A DNA stretch of 64,000 bases from an uncultured Treponema sp. (GTDB taxonomy: Bacteria; Spirochaetota; Spirochaetia; Treponematales; Treponemataceae), in NCBI GenBank assembly GCA_947177175.1, contig CAMWTK010000002.1, forward strand, positions 1 to 64,000, read 5' to 3'. The notes beneath the pieces were generated by a model. It searched no databases, was not told the origin of the DNA, and saw only the letters and a list, made by a program, of their open reading frames with translations. Both the position numbers and the translations under genes were made by a program. Positions within the stretch are counted from its first letter, which is position 1, and each line of letters opens with the position of its first letter. This document shows, one piece after another, positions 9,241 through 18,726 of the stretch.

Positions 9241-11925
9241 CTATTTGATATCGGTATATGGCTTCCAGTTTTCGTTTACGAAAATGTCGTCCTTGACGGT
9301 TACCCATTCGTCTTTTTCAGCAGAAAACTGCGTATTTTTCTTTATTCGCGTGCTCTCCGGCGGATGCGTCAATATTTTTACGAATTCTGTTTTATCAGCT
9401 GGAGCAAGCGGAGCGCCCGTAAAAGGATTTTTCGCGTCTGGAATAATCCCTTCAACTGCGAGCGCAGGGGTGTCTGCGTTTGTCATAAATTCCATGCTCG
9501 TCATCACCCCCCCCCGTTTATCAAAATCTTTCACCAAAAGTGATGCAACATATTTTTCCTTTCCGTAAGAATCAAAAACAGGCAGGTCATTCACAAGTTC
9601 CGGCACACGAACAAATTGTCCGTGATCACTTACGATTATGATGCGCGTGTTGTCATAAACGTCAATTTTTTTAAGATAATCAAAGAACCGCGCAAAAGTT
9701 TTAAACGCTGACATCATAGAAGTAAAAAAAGGATTCCATGCGAATTCACTTTTGCCGAAAACCGTGACGGGCTTGTCAGACGGAACATAATCCGGAGCAT
9801 CCGACAAAAGCGCCTCATGAGCCATTTCATTGTCAATCATAATGAAGCTGTCGTTCGGCGCGTCCGTGTCGGTCAAAGCAGGAAGATAGTCAAATTCGGA
9901 ATAATTGTCCACAAAACGCGGAAATCCATCATAAGTAATAACCGATGTCCAATACTCACCGTGATAAACTGCGCGTCTAAAAATCGGCGGAACAATCTTG
10001 AACAGGCTGAACCAAATGAGATTTCTTTTGATATCATGCGCGAGATACAAGCCTTTTTCCACCCCATGTTCGCGATACCAAAGGTCGGAATACGCGCCGC
10101 GTGTCTCAACCCTATTAATGTATTCATACCCGTCATACATCCGCTCTATTGGGTATTCAAGAAAATTCTGATACGGCAACCATGTAATCGTCACGTCGAA
10201 GCCAGCCTCATGGAAAAGCACGGGCATTGTGAGCATTGCCTGATTTTGTTTTTCTTGAAGCGTCTGATCCGTCCGCGCATTGATTTCCCACGGCGTGAAA
10301 CTGTACCCTCCGAAAAGTCCCGGAGTTCCAGTCATCGTCCGCCCGGCGAGCGAAACCGTATTTTTGTAGAAAACAAAGCCGTCGAATTGTTCTTTCAAAT
10401 TTGGATCTTCGTCAAAACATCGCTCCACGAACGGCATAAAAAAAGCGTCCATCATAAAGACTATGACATTTCTGCCGTCCTTTGAAAGATGATACACAGG
10501 GGTTATCTCCGTCTTTTCTTGCGGCGGAGTCATCTTTGCGAACGCGCCCGCAATGCTTGCAGAATTCCGAATGCCGACCGTAAGCAAAGCAAATGACATA
10601 ATGGCACACACCGAAGCAACCACAGACGGCCGCAGTTTCATCAATAGAATTATAACGACAAAAATCGCGACAAGCAGAATGACGTTCGCCACGAATGAAA
10701 GCAAAGTCGGCATAAAAAATTGAGCGTTCATAAAAATGCATTCCGGCAGAATCGGACCATAGTCCCCGGAAAAAGCGAACGTGTTCAACAATGCGCACAT
10801 CGCCACAATTGGAAAGCCCACCGCAAACACTTTCTTCACTTTCGCAGAAAAAAGCGCGTAAAAGCACAGCGGCCATAGGACAAAGCAGCCAACCGCCTGA
10901 TAGAATGTGTAGCGCAAAAATACAAACGGCGACGCGTAATTTTCCACATAGCAGTAATTCTCCGGCTCACTTTCCATCAGCATTGACGGAATCACCAAGC
11001 CCGCAAGGAGCGCGAGCGTCACGGCGGAAAGCATGAATAACGCAAATCGCAGCCGCTTGTTTCCGTCAAGGACAGTAAAGCTTTTTTCAAGGAACGACGA
11101 AACTTTTTTTGCAAAAAAAGGCAACGTAGGCAAAACGATTGCCATTGCCACGACGAGCGCACGGAACGCCGTCTTTCGTCCCGAAAGCACCGTGAACGCC
11201 GCAATCAAGCCGAGCACACTGACCGCACACAACAGCGCAAAAATCACCCGCTTCGGATTTTTCAGTTTGTAGAAAATGTTCTTCACGAGCGAAAGGACAT
11301 TGTTCATCGTCCAGTACACGACAAGTCCCGCCGGAGAATTGTACAGGAGAACGAGGAATACCGCCGCGCAACCGAAAATCTGGACTTTTTCGCCCGCGCC
11401 GTGCCCTTTCGAATAAATCGCGCCCGAAACGCAGTTGATGACCGTCATCAAAATCGGAAGCACGTTCACCGCGAGCGAGCCGATTTTCAACGCGCCGTCC
11501 GGGCTTCCGAAGTCGTTGATGAAAAGAAAGCGATACCCGCGAAGCGGCTCAAGGTGCGAAAGAAACGTGTACGCCGCAATGAAAAACGGAATCTGTATCA
11601 GCAAACTGAACGACGAACGCAATGCCATCAGCGGATGGTAATGGTTCTGCCGATAGAACGTCGTCAAAATCATGTATTGCTCGTCGCCCTTGAACGTCGC
11701 CTTGATGCGCTTTACGCCGGGGCGGAGCAAGTCCTGTTTCCGACGCTCTTCTTCCTGCCACTTCTCGGCGACCATGTACAGCGGGAGCGTACAGATTGTC
11801 ACGACAAAACTCAAGCCCACGACCGCAATGCCGATGTTGCCTGTAATTTTGTCAAACAAGACATAGAAGAATTCTAGAATGTTGACAAGCGGTGTAATTA
11901 TCATCGCAAAAAGTATAGACCCCAT
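9241..11925 (-). CDS. YidC/Oxa1-like domain fused to alkaline-phosphatase/sulfatase-superfamily domain (paralog 1)
   Basis: N-term GDEQYMILTTFYRQNHYHPLMALRSSFSLLIQIPFFIAAYTFLSHL...LLYNSPAGLVVYWTMNNVLSLVKNIFYK; C-term NVIVFMMDAFFMPFVE...TRIIIVSDHGQF. Confidence 0.85.
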   Translation of the reverse strand: MGSILFAMIITPLVNILEFFYVLFDKITGNIGIAVVGLSFVVTICTLPLYMVAEKWQEEERRKQDLLRPGVKRIKATFKGDEQYMILTTFYRQNHYHPLMALRSSFSLLIQIPFFIAAYTFLSHLEPLRGYRFLFINDFGSPDGALKIGSLAVNVLPILMTVINCVSGAIYSKGHGAGEKVQIFGCAAVFLVLLYNSPAGLVVYWTMNNVLSLVKNIFYKLKNPKRVIFALLCAVSVLGLIAAFTVLSGRKTAFRALVVAMAIVLPTLPFFAKKVSSFLEKSFTVLDGNKRLRFALFMLSAVTLALLAGLVIPSMLMESEPENYCYVENYASPFVFLRYTFYQAVGCFVLWPLCFYALFSAKVKKVFAVGFPIVAMCALLNTFAFSGDYGPILPECIFMNAQFFMPTLLSFVANVILLVAIFVVIILLMKLRPSVVASVCAIMSFALLTVGIRNSASIAGAFAKMTPPQEKTEITPVYHLSKDGRNVIVFMMDAFFMPFVERCFDEDPNLKEQFDGFVFYKNTVSLAGRTMTGTPGLFGGYSFTPWEINARTDQTLQEKQNQAMLTMPVLFHEAGFDVTITWLPYQNFLEYPIERMYDGYEYINRVETRGAYSDLWYREHGVEKGLYLAHDIKRNLIWFSLFKIVPPIFRRAVYHGEYWTSVITYDGFPRFVDNYSEFDYLPALTDTDAPNDSFIMIDNEMAHEALLSDAPDYVPSDKPVTVFGKSEFAWNPFFTSMMSAFKTFARFFDYLKKIDVYDNTRIIIVSDHGQFVRVPELVNDLPVFDSYGKEKYVASLLVKDFDKRGGVMTSMEFMTNADTPALAVEGIIPDAKNPFTGAPLAPADKTEFVKILTHPPESTRIKKNTQFSAEKDEWVTVKDDIFVNENWKPYTDIK
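9507..9515 (-). repeat. G9 tract (C9 on plus strand) inside the fusion-protein ORF
   Basis: catcaCCCCCCCCCgttta; encodes part of DKRGGVMTSM on the minus strand. Confidence 0.95.
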
Positions 11926-12062
11926 TTTCTTCCTCGTTTCTAATAAAACTTTATATCAATCCTGTACCATGACAACATTCGAATGCCACCACATCTTTTT
12001 ATAATACCATAAAATTGAAAAAAGAAACATACCCATTAAATCGATATACAAAAACTGCCGCA

Positions 12063-14777
12063 TCATTCCACTTCCTCCACAATTTCTTGTTTCCAGTTTT
12101 CCGATTCAAAAATGCTTTCGCTCACGCGATACCAGTCTGTTGGCGGAGACGTGAATACATACTTGCTTTTCGTGTGATACGGCATGAAAAGGTTCGACGT
12201 ATTGATGAGTGCGCCGTCCGATTTTGACGCGTTCGTCACCGCATCTCCCGTGAACGGATTTTCCGGGCTTTCGACGAATCCTTCCAAAAGCATCGCAGGG
12301 CCGTCCGCGTTCGTCATGAATGCATCGCTTGTCGTAAAGTCGCCCGTATCTCCGAAATCCTTGAACATGAAAAGCGGATGGTATCTTCCCGGCCTGAGCA
12401 TTTCAAATTTTTCGTCCCACTGAAAGTCTTTTTCCCGCGCGGAACTGCCGTGGTCGGAAACGACGAGGATTCGGGTGTTGTCATACGCGCCGTTCTCTTT
12501 CAAATAATCGAAGAATTCCGCAAGGCGATGCATGACTCCCGCCATGGACGAGTACGCTTCATCGCCCGCGTATTCGGAATTGCCGTAATTGGTCACTTCC
12601 GCAGCCGGAACGTAATCCGGGGCTTGCAACATGAAACTTGTGTGCGTCGCATTGTTCGTAAAGCTCAAGAAATAATTTTCCGTCTCGCAGTCAAAGTCGG
12701 TAAGCCGGGGAAGATATTCCATCACGGAATAATTTGAAAGATACTTGTTCGCGTCCTCGACACCCGTGTCCGCAGACCAATACAGCCCCCGCTTGTAGAT
12801 GACCGGGCGTAAAACCACGGGCGCGGCGCGGAACATCGCGTACCAAAGGATATTGCGCTTGAGCACCGCGCTCGCCACCGTGAACGCCGCGCCGTCGTCG
12901 CGATGCTCATCATACCACAACGAAAGGTACGCGTTCTCCGTAACGTGCGCACTGATCTTCGGGTACGGCTTGAAAATCGAAATGTCAGGAATCCAGCTGT
13001 AGTTCGCCCAGGACGCGTCGCTTGACTCGGCGGAAAATCCTTCCGCCTGCTCCGTAAAAATCCGCGGCAAAAGCAAAATCGCCTCGTTGTGCTTTTCCAC
13101 GAGCGGAACATCGCTGCGTCTGTTCATCTCAAGCGGCGTGTATCCGTAGCCGCCGTGGACGGGCGGCGCGCCGATGAGCGTGTGCGAGTTGTATGAAACC
13201 GTGTTCTTGTAAAGCGTGAAGCCCGAAAACGAATCTTTCAGGCGCGGCGTTTCCGCAAGAATTGGCTCGACAAAACGGTTCTGCGCGCGGTCGAGGAAAA
13301 TCAGCACAACGTTTTTTCCCGTCCGCGTAAAATGGAAAATCGGTTCGATTGAATCAGCCTTTGTTCCTGCCGAAACGCGCAGATATTCGCGGTAGCCTGC
13401 CGAAATCTTGCGCCCCTGCACGAATGAAAGCATGACAAGCGACGCGCATGCAATTCCCATCACCGCGCAAGCCCCGCGCGAAAGCCCCAGCCGTATGACG
13501 GCAAGCACGGCGACAAAAATCGCGGCAATCACCGCAAGGTTCGCGACAACGTATGCCGCAGGAGACACCACATCCGAACGCTCCGTAAAAACCAAAAGCG
13601 TCGAAAGATAGCCGTAGTCGCCCTGAAAAAGAAACGCGTTCGCGAACGCAGTCAACGAAAGGAACAAAAACAGCGCGGAAAGAATCGTCTGCACGCGCTC
13701 CTTGAAAAGGAAGAACACGAGCGACGGCCAAAGAAAGCACAGCCCGAACGCCTGCACGAACGTGTTCCGCACGAAAAATCGCGGGTCGGGATAATTGTCA
13801 ATCCCCGAAAATTCGACCGGCGACGACGCGATGAGCAGCGACGGAATGACAAGCCCGACGAGCAACGTGAACGCGCCCGCTCCCGCAAAGAAAAGCCCCG
13901 TCCGAAGCCGCCTGTTGTCGCGCAACGGAAAAAGCAGCCTGTCCACCGCGGCATTCATCGCCCGCACAATCAGCGGAGATGCAATGATGACGAGGAACGC
14001 CACGATCATAAGACTTTTCGTCATAAAATTGAAATGCCGCGTAAAAATCACCCACACGATTGCGGCAGCGCACCCAAGCGCGCAGATACCGTAAAAGACT
14101 TTGAGCGGACTCTTGAATTTATAGAAAATGTTCTTTACGAGCGAAAAGACGTTGTTCATCGTCCAGTAGACGACAAGCCCCGCCGGAGAATTGTAGAGCA
14201 GCACCACGAAAAGCAGCGCGAGCAGATACACCTGCAATTTTTCGCGGAGCGGAAGCCCTTTCGTGTAAATCGCGCCCGAGACGCAGTTTATCGCCGTCAT
14301 CAAAAGCGGTAGCACGTTCACCGTAAATCCGCCTATCCTGAACAGCGCGTCGGGCTTTCCCAAATCCGCTATGAAAAGGAAACTGTGCCCATGCAAAGCC
14401 GCCATGTGCGAAAGACACGCATACGCCGCCGTAAAAAACGGAATCTGAATGAGGATTCCGAACGCGGATCGCAGCTGCATGATCGGGTGGTAATGGTTCT
14501 GGCGGTAGTACGTGGAAAGAATCATGTACTGCTCGTCGCCCTTGAAGCATTTCTTTATCCTGTCCGTCTGCGCCTTCATCTTGAGCTGGAGGTCGCGCTC
14601 CTCGTCCTCGAACTGCTTCGCCACCGCGTACAGCGGAAGCGTGAGCAAACTCACGGCAAGGCTCACGCCCACGAGCGCAAGCCCCGTGCTGTCCATAATC
14701 TTGTCGCTCAAAACGAACGCAAACTCAATTATCTGAGTGAGCGGATAAATGACCGCCGTAAAGAAAAGGTTTCCCAT
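12063..14777 (-). CDS. YidC/Oxa1-like domain fused to alkaline-phosphatase/sulfatase-superfamily domain (paralog 2)
   Basis: GDEQYMILSTYYRQNHYHPIMQLRSAFGILIQIPFFTAAYACLSHM; LLYNSPAGLVVYWTMNNVFSLVKNIFYK; NVVLIFLDRAQNRFVEPIL; ILVVSDHGSS; start at MGNLFFT aligns with paralog 1. Confidence 0.85.
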   Translation of the reverse strand: MGNLFFTAVIYPLTQIIEFAFVLSDKIMDSTGLALVGVSLAVSLLTLPLYAVAKQFEDEERDLQLKMKAQTDRIKKCFKGDEQYMILSTYYRQNHYHPIMQLRSAFGILIQIPFFTAAYACLSHMAALHGHSFLFIADLGKPDALFRIGGFTVNVLPLLMTAINCVSGAIYTKGLPLREKLQVYLLALLFVVLLYNSPAGLVVYWTMNNVFSLVKNIFYKFKSPLKVFYGICALGCAAAIVWVIFTRHFNFMTKSLMIVAFLVIIASPLIVRAMNAAVDRLLFPLRDNRRLRTGLFFAGAGAFTLLVGLVIPSLLIASSPVEFSGIDNYPDPRFFVRNTFVQAFGLCFLWPSLVFFLFKERVQTILSALFLFLSLTAFANAFLFQGDYGYLSTLLVFTERSDVVSPAAYVVANLAVIAAIFVAVLAVIRLGLSRGACAVMGIACASLVMLSFVQGRKISAGYREYLRVSAGTKADSIEPIFHFTRTGKNVVLIFLDRAQNRFVEPILAETPRLKDSFSGFTLYKNTVSYNSHTLIGAPPVHGGYGYTPLEMNRRSDVPLVEKHNEAILLLPRIFTEQAEGFSAESSDASWANYSWIPDISIFKPYPKISAHVTENAYLSLWYDEHRDDGAAFTVASAVLKRNILWYAMFRAAPVVLRPVIYKRGLYWSADTGVEDANKYLSNYSVMEYLPRLTDFDCETENYFLSFTNNATHTSFMLQAPDYVPAAEVTNYGNSEYAGDEAYSSMAGVMHRLAEFFDYLKENGAYDNTRILVVSDHGSSAREKDFQWDEKFEMLRPGRYHPLFMFKDFGDTGDFTTSDAFMTNADGPAMLLEGFVESPENPFTGDAVTNASKSDGALINTSNLFMPYHTKSKYVFTSPPTDWYRVSESIFESENWKQEIVEEVE

Positions 14778-14897
14778 GGTCGATATTATAGAACTATTCA
14801 GCGGCTTTGTCATCACATCGTCCCCACGGTAACCTTTCGCCCAAAGCGTTTCTTTATCAGTATAATTGAACATTCCCACTGCATACAGGAGATTTTT

Positions 14898-15839
14898 ATG
14901 GAACGATGTACGATACGTGCCGCCCGCGTGGCGCGGTTTGTTTTGGCGGGCGTGTGCCTGCTCGCGCTGGCTGCTTGCACAAAGAACAGCGTCGGCGGTA
15001 TGACAAAAGCAACGGTGATGCAGAACGCGTCGGCAAAGTTGCGGGCAAGCCGGGCACCAATGGCAGAAGCCGTCATGGACATGGCGGTAGCAATGGAAGC
15101 CCCGGTCCCGGCTCCGGCGGCGGGCAGCGAATCCGGCGTAAAAGCGGGACAGGAGCGCAAAATCATCTATAGCGGCAACCTCCGGCTTGAAGTGCGGAAT
15201 CTTGGCGAAGCAAAAGAAATGGTCGAAAGCTGGGTCAAGCGGTACGGCGGCTACATTTCCAACTCATCCGAAAGCGAAACCTCGGCAACTATCACGGTGA
15301 ACATTCCGAGCGCGTCATTCGCCCCGGCAATGGAAGAATGCGGAACGTTCGGTCGCCTCAAATCAAAGAATATCTACACCGACGACGTGACCGAGCGGTT
15401 TTACGACCTCAGCACGCGCCTTTCCACGCGAAAAGTGCTGCTCGAACGGCTCAAAGCTTACCTTGCCACCGCAAAAACGATGCAGGAACTGCTGCAAATC
15501 GAAACAAAAATCAATGACGTGACGGCGGAACTGGAACGAATGCAAGGGCAGATGAACCGCCTTTCCACGCAAATTGATTTTTCGCAGATTTCCGTCTATC
15601 TTGAACTGCCTGTAAACCAAAACGGCAACGGCGGATTCGTCCTGCCGAGCATACGGACGGCGGCGCGGGAATTCGTCGGCGACGTGGCGCGTTTCTTCGT
15701 GGCGTTCGGTTTTGTCGCGCTCAAAGTCGTGGTGTTCGGCGTGCCCTGCGTGTTGTTCCTCATGCTGTTGTTCTGGCTTTCGCTGGGCAAAGTGGGACTG
15801 TTGCGGCGGCTGTTCGCGCGAATACGGGCAGAAAAGTAG
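14898..15839 (+). CDS. DUF4349-type lipoprotein
   Basis: Lipobox LLALAAC; KIIYSGNLRLEVRNLGEAKEMVESWVKRYGGYISNSSESE; C-terminal TM segments. Confidence 0.8.
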   Translation: MERCTIRAARVARFVLAGVCLLALAACTKNSVGGMTKATVMQNASAKLRASRAPMAEAVMDMAVAMEAPVPAPAAGSESGVKAGQERKIIYSGNLRLEVRNLGEAKEMVESWVKRYGGYISNSSESETSATITVNIPSASFAPAMEECGTFGRLKSKNIYTDDVTERFYDLSTRLSTRKVLLERLKAYLATAKTMQELLQIETKINDVTAELERMQGQMNRLSTQIDFSQISVYLELPVNQNGNGGFVLPSIRTAAREFVGDVARFFVAFGFVALKVVVFGVPCVLFLMLLFWLSLGKVGLLRRLFARIRAEK

Positions 15840-15914
15840 CGGCGGCACTTGCAAAAATCGCCACTTTTCTTTATTATTGCGAAAATTCCTACTATAAAAT
15901 AACAGGAGATTTTT

Positions 15915-16673
15915 ATGAAACGATTTGCGACGCTCGCCCTTGCGGCGGCTTCATGCGGATTCTTGCTCTCATGCGCCTCCAAAACGGCAAAGGTCGATGC
16001 GCGCGGCGACTGGGAACTGGTCTCTTTTGAAAAAGACGGAACGGAAGTTGCCATTGTCACGGCGACGCTTTCCGTCACGGACAAAGGCGCGGGCGAATAT
16101 GACATTACGGGATTTTCCGGCGTGAACAATTACCGGGGAAGCCTGAACGCAAACGGAAACAAAATCACGTTTGCGCCCAACCTTGCTTCCACGCGCATGG
16201 CAGGGCCGCAGGACGCAATGGAATTTGAGACGCTGTACCTTGAACTGCTCGGCAATGCGGACACCTGGAGCGTGACGGATTCCGAACTCGTGCTTTCCGG
16301 CAGAACGGCAACCGCCCGATTCGTGAAGAAAACTTTGGACGGCACGTCATGGCAGCTTTCTGCGGCGAATACGGGCAACGCGGTCGTCTCACAGCCGGGC
16401 ACTATCACGCTGGCATTTACGGACGGCACGGCGGCAGGATTTACGGGAATCAATATTCTGAACCTCGGCTATACGGCGGACGAAAAGACACACGCGCTTT
16501 CATTTGCCGACGGACCGCTCACGCGCCGCGCGGGGTCGGAAGAAGAAATGGCGGCGGAACAATTGTTCATCGACAATCTTTTCAAGACGGCTTCGTACTC
16601 GCTCAACGGCGACGGGCTGACGCTGTATGACGCGGACGGCACGACGCTATTGCACTTTGTACAGGCGCAATAA
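15915..16673 (+). CDS. META-domain (HslJ-like) lipoprotein
   Basis: Lipobox LLSC; two META-like modules (GDWELVSFEKDG; DGTSWQLSA). Confidence 0.7.
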   Translation: MKRFATLALAAASCGFLLSCASKTAKVDARGDWELVSFEKDGTEVAIVTATLSVTDKGAGEYDITGFSGVNNYRGSLNANGNKITFAPNLASTRMAGPQDAMEFETLYLELLGNADTWSVTDSELVLSGRTATARFVKKTLDGTSWQLSAANTGNAVVSQPGTITLAFTDGTAAGFTGINILNLGYTADEKTHALSFADGPLTRRAGSEEEMAAEQLFIDNLFKTASYSLNGDGLTLYDADGTTLLHFVQAQ

Positions 16674-16692
16674 CACGCGCACTGCCCAAACA

Positions 16693-16725
16693 AAAGCCGA
16701 CGCATATTCCTGCGTCGGCTTTTTT
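16693..16725 (+). terminator. intrinsic terminator
   Basis: AAAGCCGACGCA-tattcc-TGCGTCGGCTTTTTT. Confidence 0.85.
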
Positions 16726-16735
16726 GCCAGCGTGA

Positions 16736-17176
16736 TTAAGTTTCATCAATGGCAAAGCGTTCCCAGTCGTCGCCCGCGTCGCATTCGTGTATGCCGTTTT
16801 GTATCGGTATGCCGGATTCCCGCACGGTTTCCGCGCGCCCCGAAACAAGCGGATGCCAGTCCGGCAGCGGGCGTTTGTAATAGCGCAAACGGTAGGCGCA
16901 CGTTTGGGGAAGCCAGTCGCATTTGCCCACGTTGTTTTTCGTCAGGCGAATGCAGTCTTTGTTCATTTTGAAGCGGTCGGCATACGCAGTACATTTTCCC
17001 GTCTGCATGTCAAGCAAATCGCAGGCAATGCGCGTCGCGACGTTTTTTTCGCGCTTTCCTCGCCCTATAACGAACGTTCGGTAGCAACATCTTCCGCACC
17101 CGTCGCACAGCCGTTCCCATTCTTCTGCGGACAATGCCGCAAGCGGCTTTGTTTCGTAAAAATCGGGGGAATCCAT
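16736..17176 (-). CDS. YkgJ/YcgN-family cysteine cluster protein
   Basis: LCDGCGRCCYRT...ACDLLDMQTGKCTAYADRF...GKCDWLPQTCAYRL...WHPLVSG. Confidence 0.85.
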   Translation of the reverse strand: MDSPDFYETKPLAALSAEEWERLCDGCGRCCYRTFVIGRGKREKNVATRIACDLLDMQTGKCTAYADRFKMNKDCIRLTKNNVGKCDWLPQTCAYRLRYYKRPLPDWHPLVSGRAETVRESGIPIQNGIHECDAGDDWERFAIDET

Positions 17177-17218
17177 GGCAACATAACGAACGAACGATCG
17201 TCATAAAACTATCGTTCG

Positions 17219-17488
17219 TTATCTTTCTTCCTCGTACTTTGCCTCGAATTCCTCGCGCTTGGCGACAAAAAAATCGCCTTTCGTGCCGCGCACCACGTAA
17301 TCGCCGATTTCCGCAGGAACGATATGATGCATCGTCTTTATTTTGAGCACGGCATCAAACGTTTTGCCGTCATGGTTGGTGTCCGCATAGTCGAACAGCG
17401 CAAACTGCCGCGCAAACGCCTTTACGTCCTCCTGATTCGTGCCGTCCCACTGCACCGCCTCAACGGTTTCTTTCCGACGATATTTCAC
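17219..17488 (-). CDS. small hypothetical, resembles phage-type MKYR(K)..VEAVQW proteins
   Basis: MKYRRKETVEAVQWDGTNQ; GTG start overlaps the fprA stop (GTGA). Confidence 0.55.
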   Translation of the reverse strand: MKYRRKETVEAVQWDGTNQEDVKAFARQFALFDYADTNHDGKTFDAVLKIKTMHHIVPAEIGDYVVRGTKGDFFVAKREEFEAKYEEER

Positions 17489-18654
17489 TGCTTTGTCTCC
17501 ATCAATTTGTCTGCCAACGCTTCCAATTGCCGCACTGTCTCGTCAGTCATCGCAATCTTGACGGTCACGCACGTGTCCACAATCGTGATGTCCTTGCACT
17601 TGGCGAACATTGCCGTCATACATTTTGCCGCCGTCGGTGCCCAGCTGCCGTTTTCGATGAGCGCGACCGTGCGCTTCTGATAATTCCGTGCCGTCAGATG
17701 CTCGATAAATTCGCGCATCGTGGGGAACACGTCGCCGTTGTACGTCGTGGTGGCAAGCACGAGCGTTCCGTAGCGGAACGCGTCTTCCACGCATTCGTAG
17801 GTGTCCGCACGAGCAAGGTCAGAAATCGCCACTTTGGGGCAGCCTTTCGCCTTCAGAATCTCCGCCAACTTTTCCGCGACCTGCTTGGTGTTCCCGTACA
17901 CCGACGTGTAGGCAATCGTCACGCCCTCGCTTTCCACGCCGTAGCTCGACCACGTGTCGTAAGCATTCAGATAATACGCAAGATTTTCGCGCAGAACCGG
18001 CCCGTGGAGCGGCGCAATCACGCTGATGTCAAGTTTTGCCGCCTTTTTGAGCACCGACTGCACGTCCGCGCCGAATTTGCCGACAATGCCAAAATAATAC
18101 CGCCGTGCCTCACACGCCCAGCCTTCGGGGTCGTCGTAATCGTTCGCGCCGAATTTGCCGAATCCGTCCGCGCTGAACAGCACTTTGTCTTTTGTGTCAT
18201 ACGTGAACAGCACTTCGGGCCAATGCACGCACGGCGCGCCCACAAACTGCAACGTGCGCGTACCCAGCTCCAGCGTTGAGCCTTCGGCAACGACTACCTG
18301 CCGGTCCGCAAAATCCGTGCCGAAATAATGCTTCATCATCATAAACGCCATTTTTGAGGAGACGATTTTTGCGTCCGGGTACGTTTCGGCAAACCGCTTG
18401 ATGTTCGCGCTGTGATCCATTTCCATGTGCTGCACGACCAGATAATCCGGCGACGCTCCGCGCAACACCGAGGCAACGTTCGCAAGCCACTCATCGCCAA
18501 ACCGCGCGTCCACCGAATCCATGACGGCCGTCTTTTCGTCAAGAATGACATACGAATTGTACGCCATGCCGTGGGGAACGACAAACTGCCCTTCAAAAAG
18601 ATCGATTTCGTGATCGTCAACGCCGACATATTTAATCGAATCGCTTATCTGCAT
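17485..18654 (-). CDS. fprA: flavodiiron protein (FprA family)
   Basis: Metallo-beta-lactamase half with HMEMDHSAN and CVHWPEVLFTYD; flavodoxin half with AYTSVYGNTKQVAEKL. Confidence 0.9.
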   Translation of the reverse strand: MQISDSIKYVGVDDHEIDLFEGQFVVPHGMAYNSYVILDEKTAVMDSVDARFGDEWLANVASVLRGASPDYLVVQHMEMDHSANIKRFAETYPDAKIVSSKMAFMMMKHYFGTDFADRQVVVAEGSTLELGTRTLQFVGAPCVHWPEVLFTYDTKDKVLFSADGFGKFGANDYDDPEGWACEARRYYFGIVGKFGADVQSVLKKAAKLDISVIAPLHGPVLRENLAYYLNAYDTWSSYGVESEGVTIAYTSVYGNTKQVAEKLAEILKAKGCPKVAISDLARADTYECVEDAFRYGTLVLATTTYNGDVFPTMREFIEHLTARNYQKRTVALIENGSWAPTAAKCMTAMFAKCKDITIVDTCVTVKIAMTDETVRQLEALADKLMETKQ

Positions 18655-18726
18655 GATGTTCTCCATATACATTTTCTGATTTTCATAGTATACTAAAGTC
18701 ACAGATTTTTCAATCAGAGGTATCTC

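Noticed and set aside
14385-14897. N-terminal extension of the DUF4349 ORF
   Set aside because: Antisense to the YidC fusion; a signal peptide and ribosome site define the start at 14898
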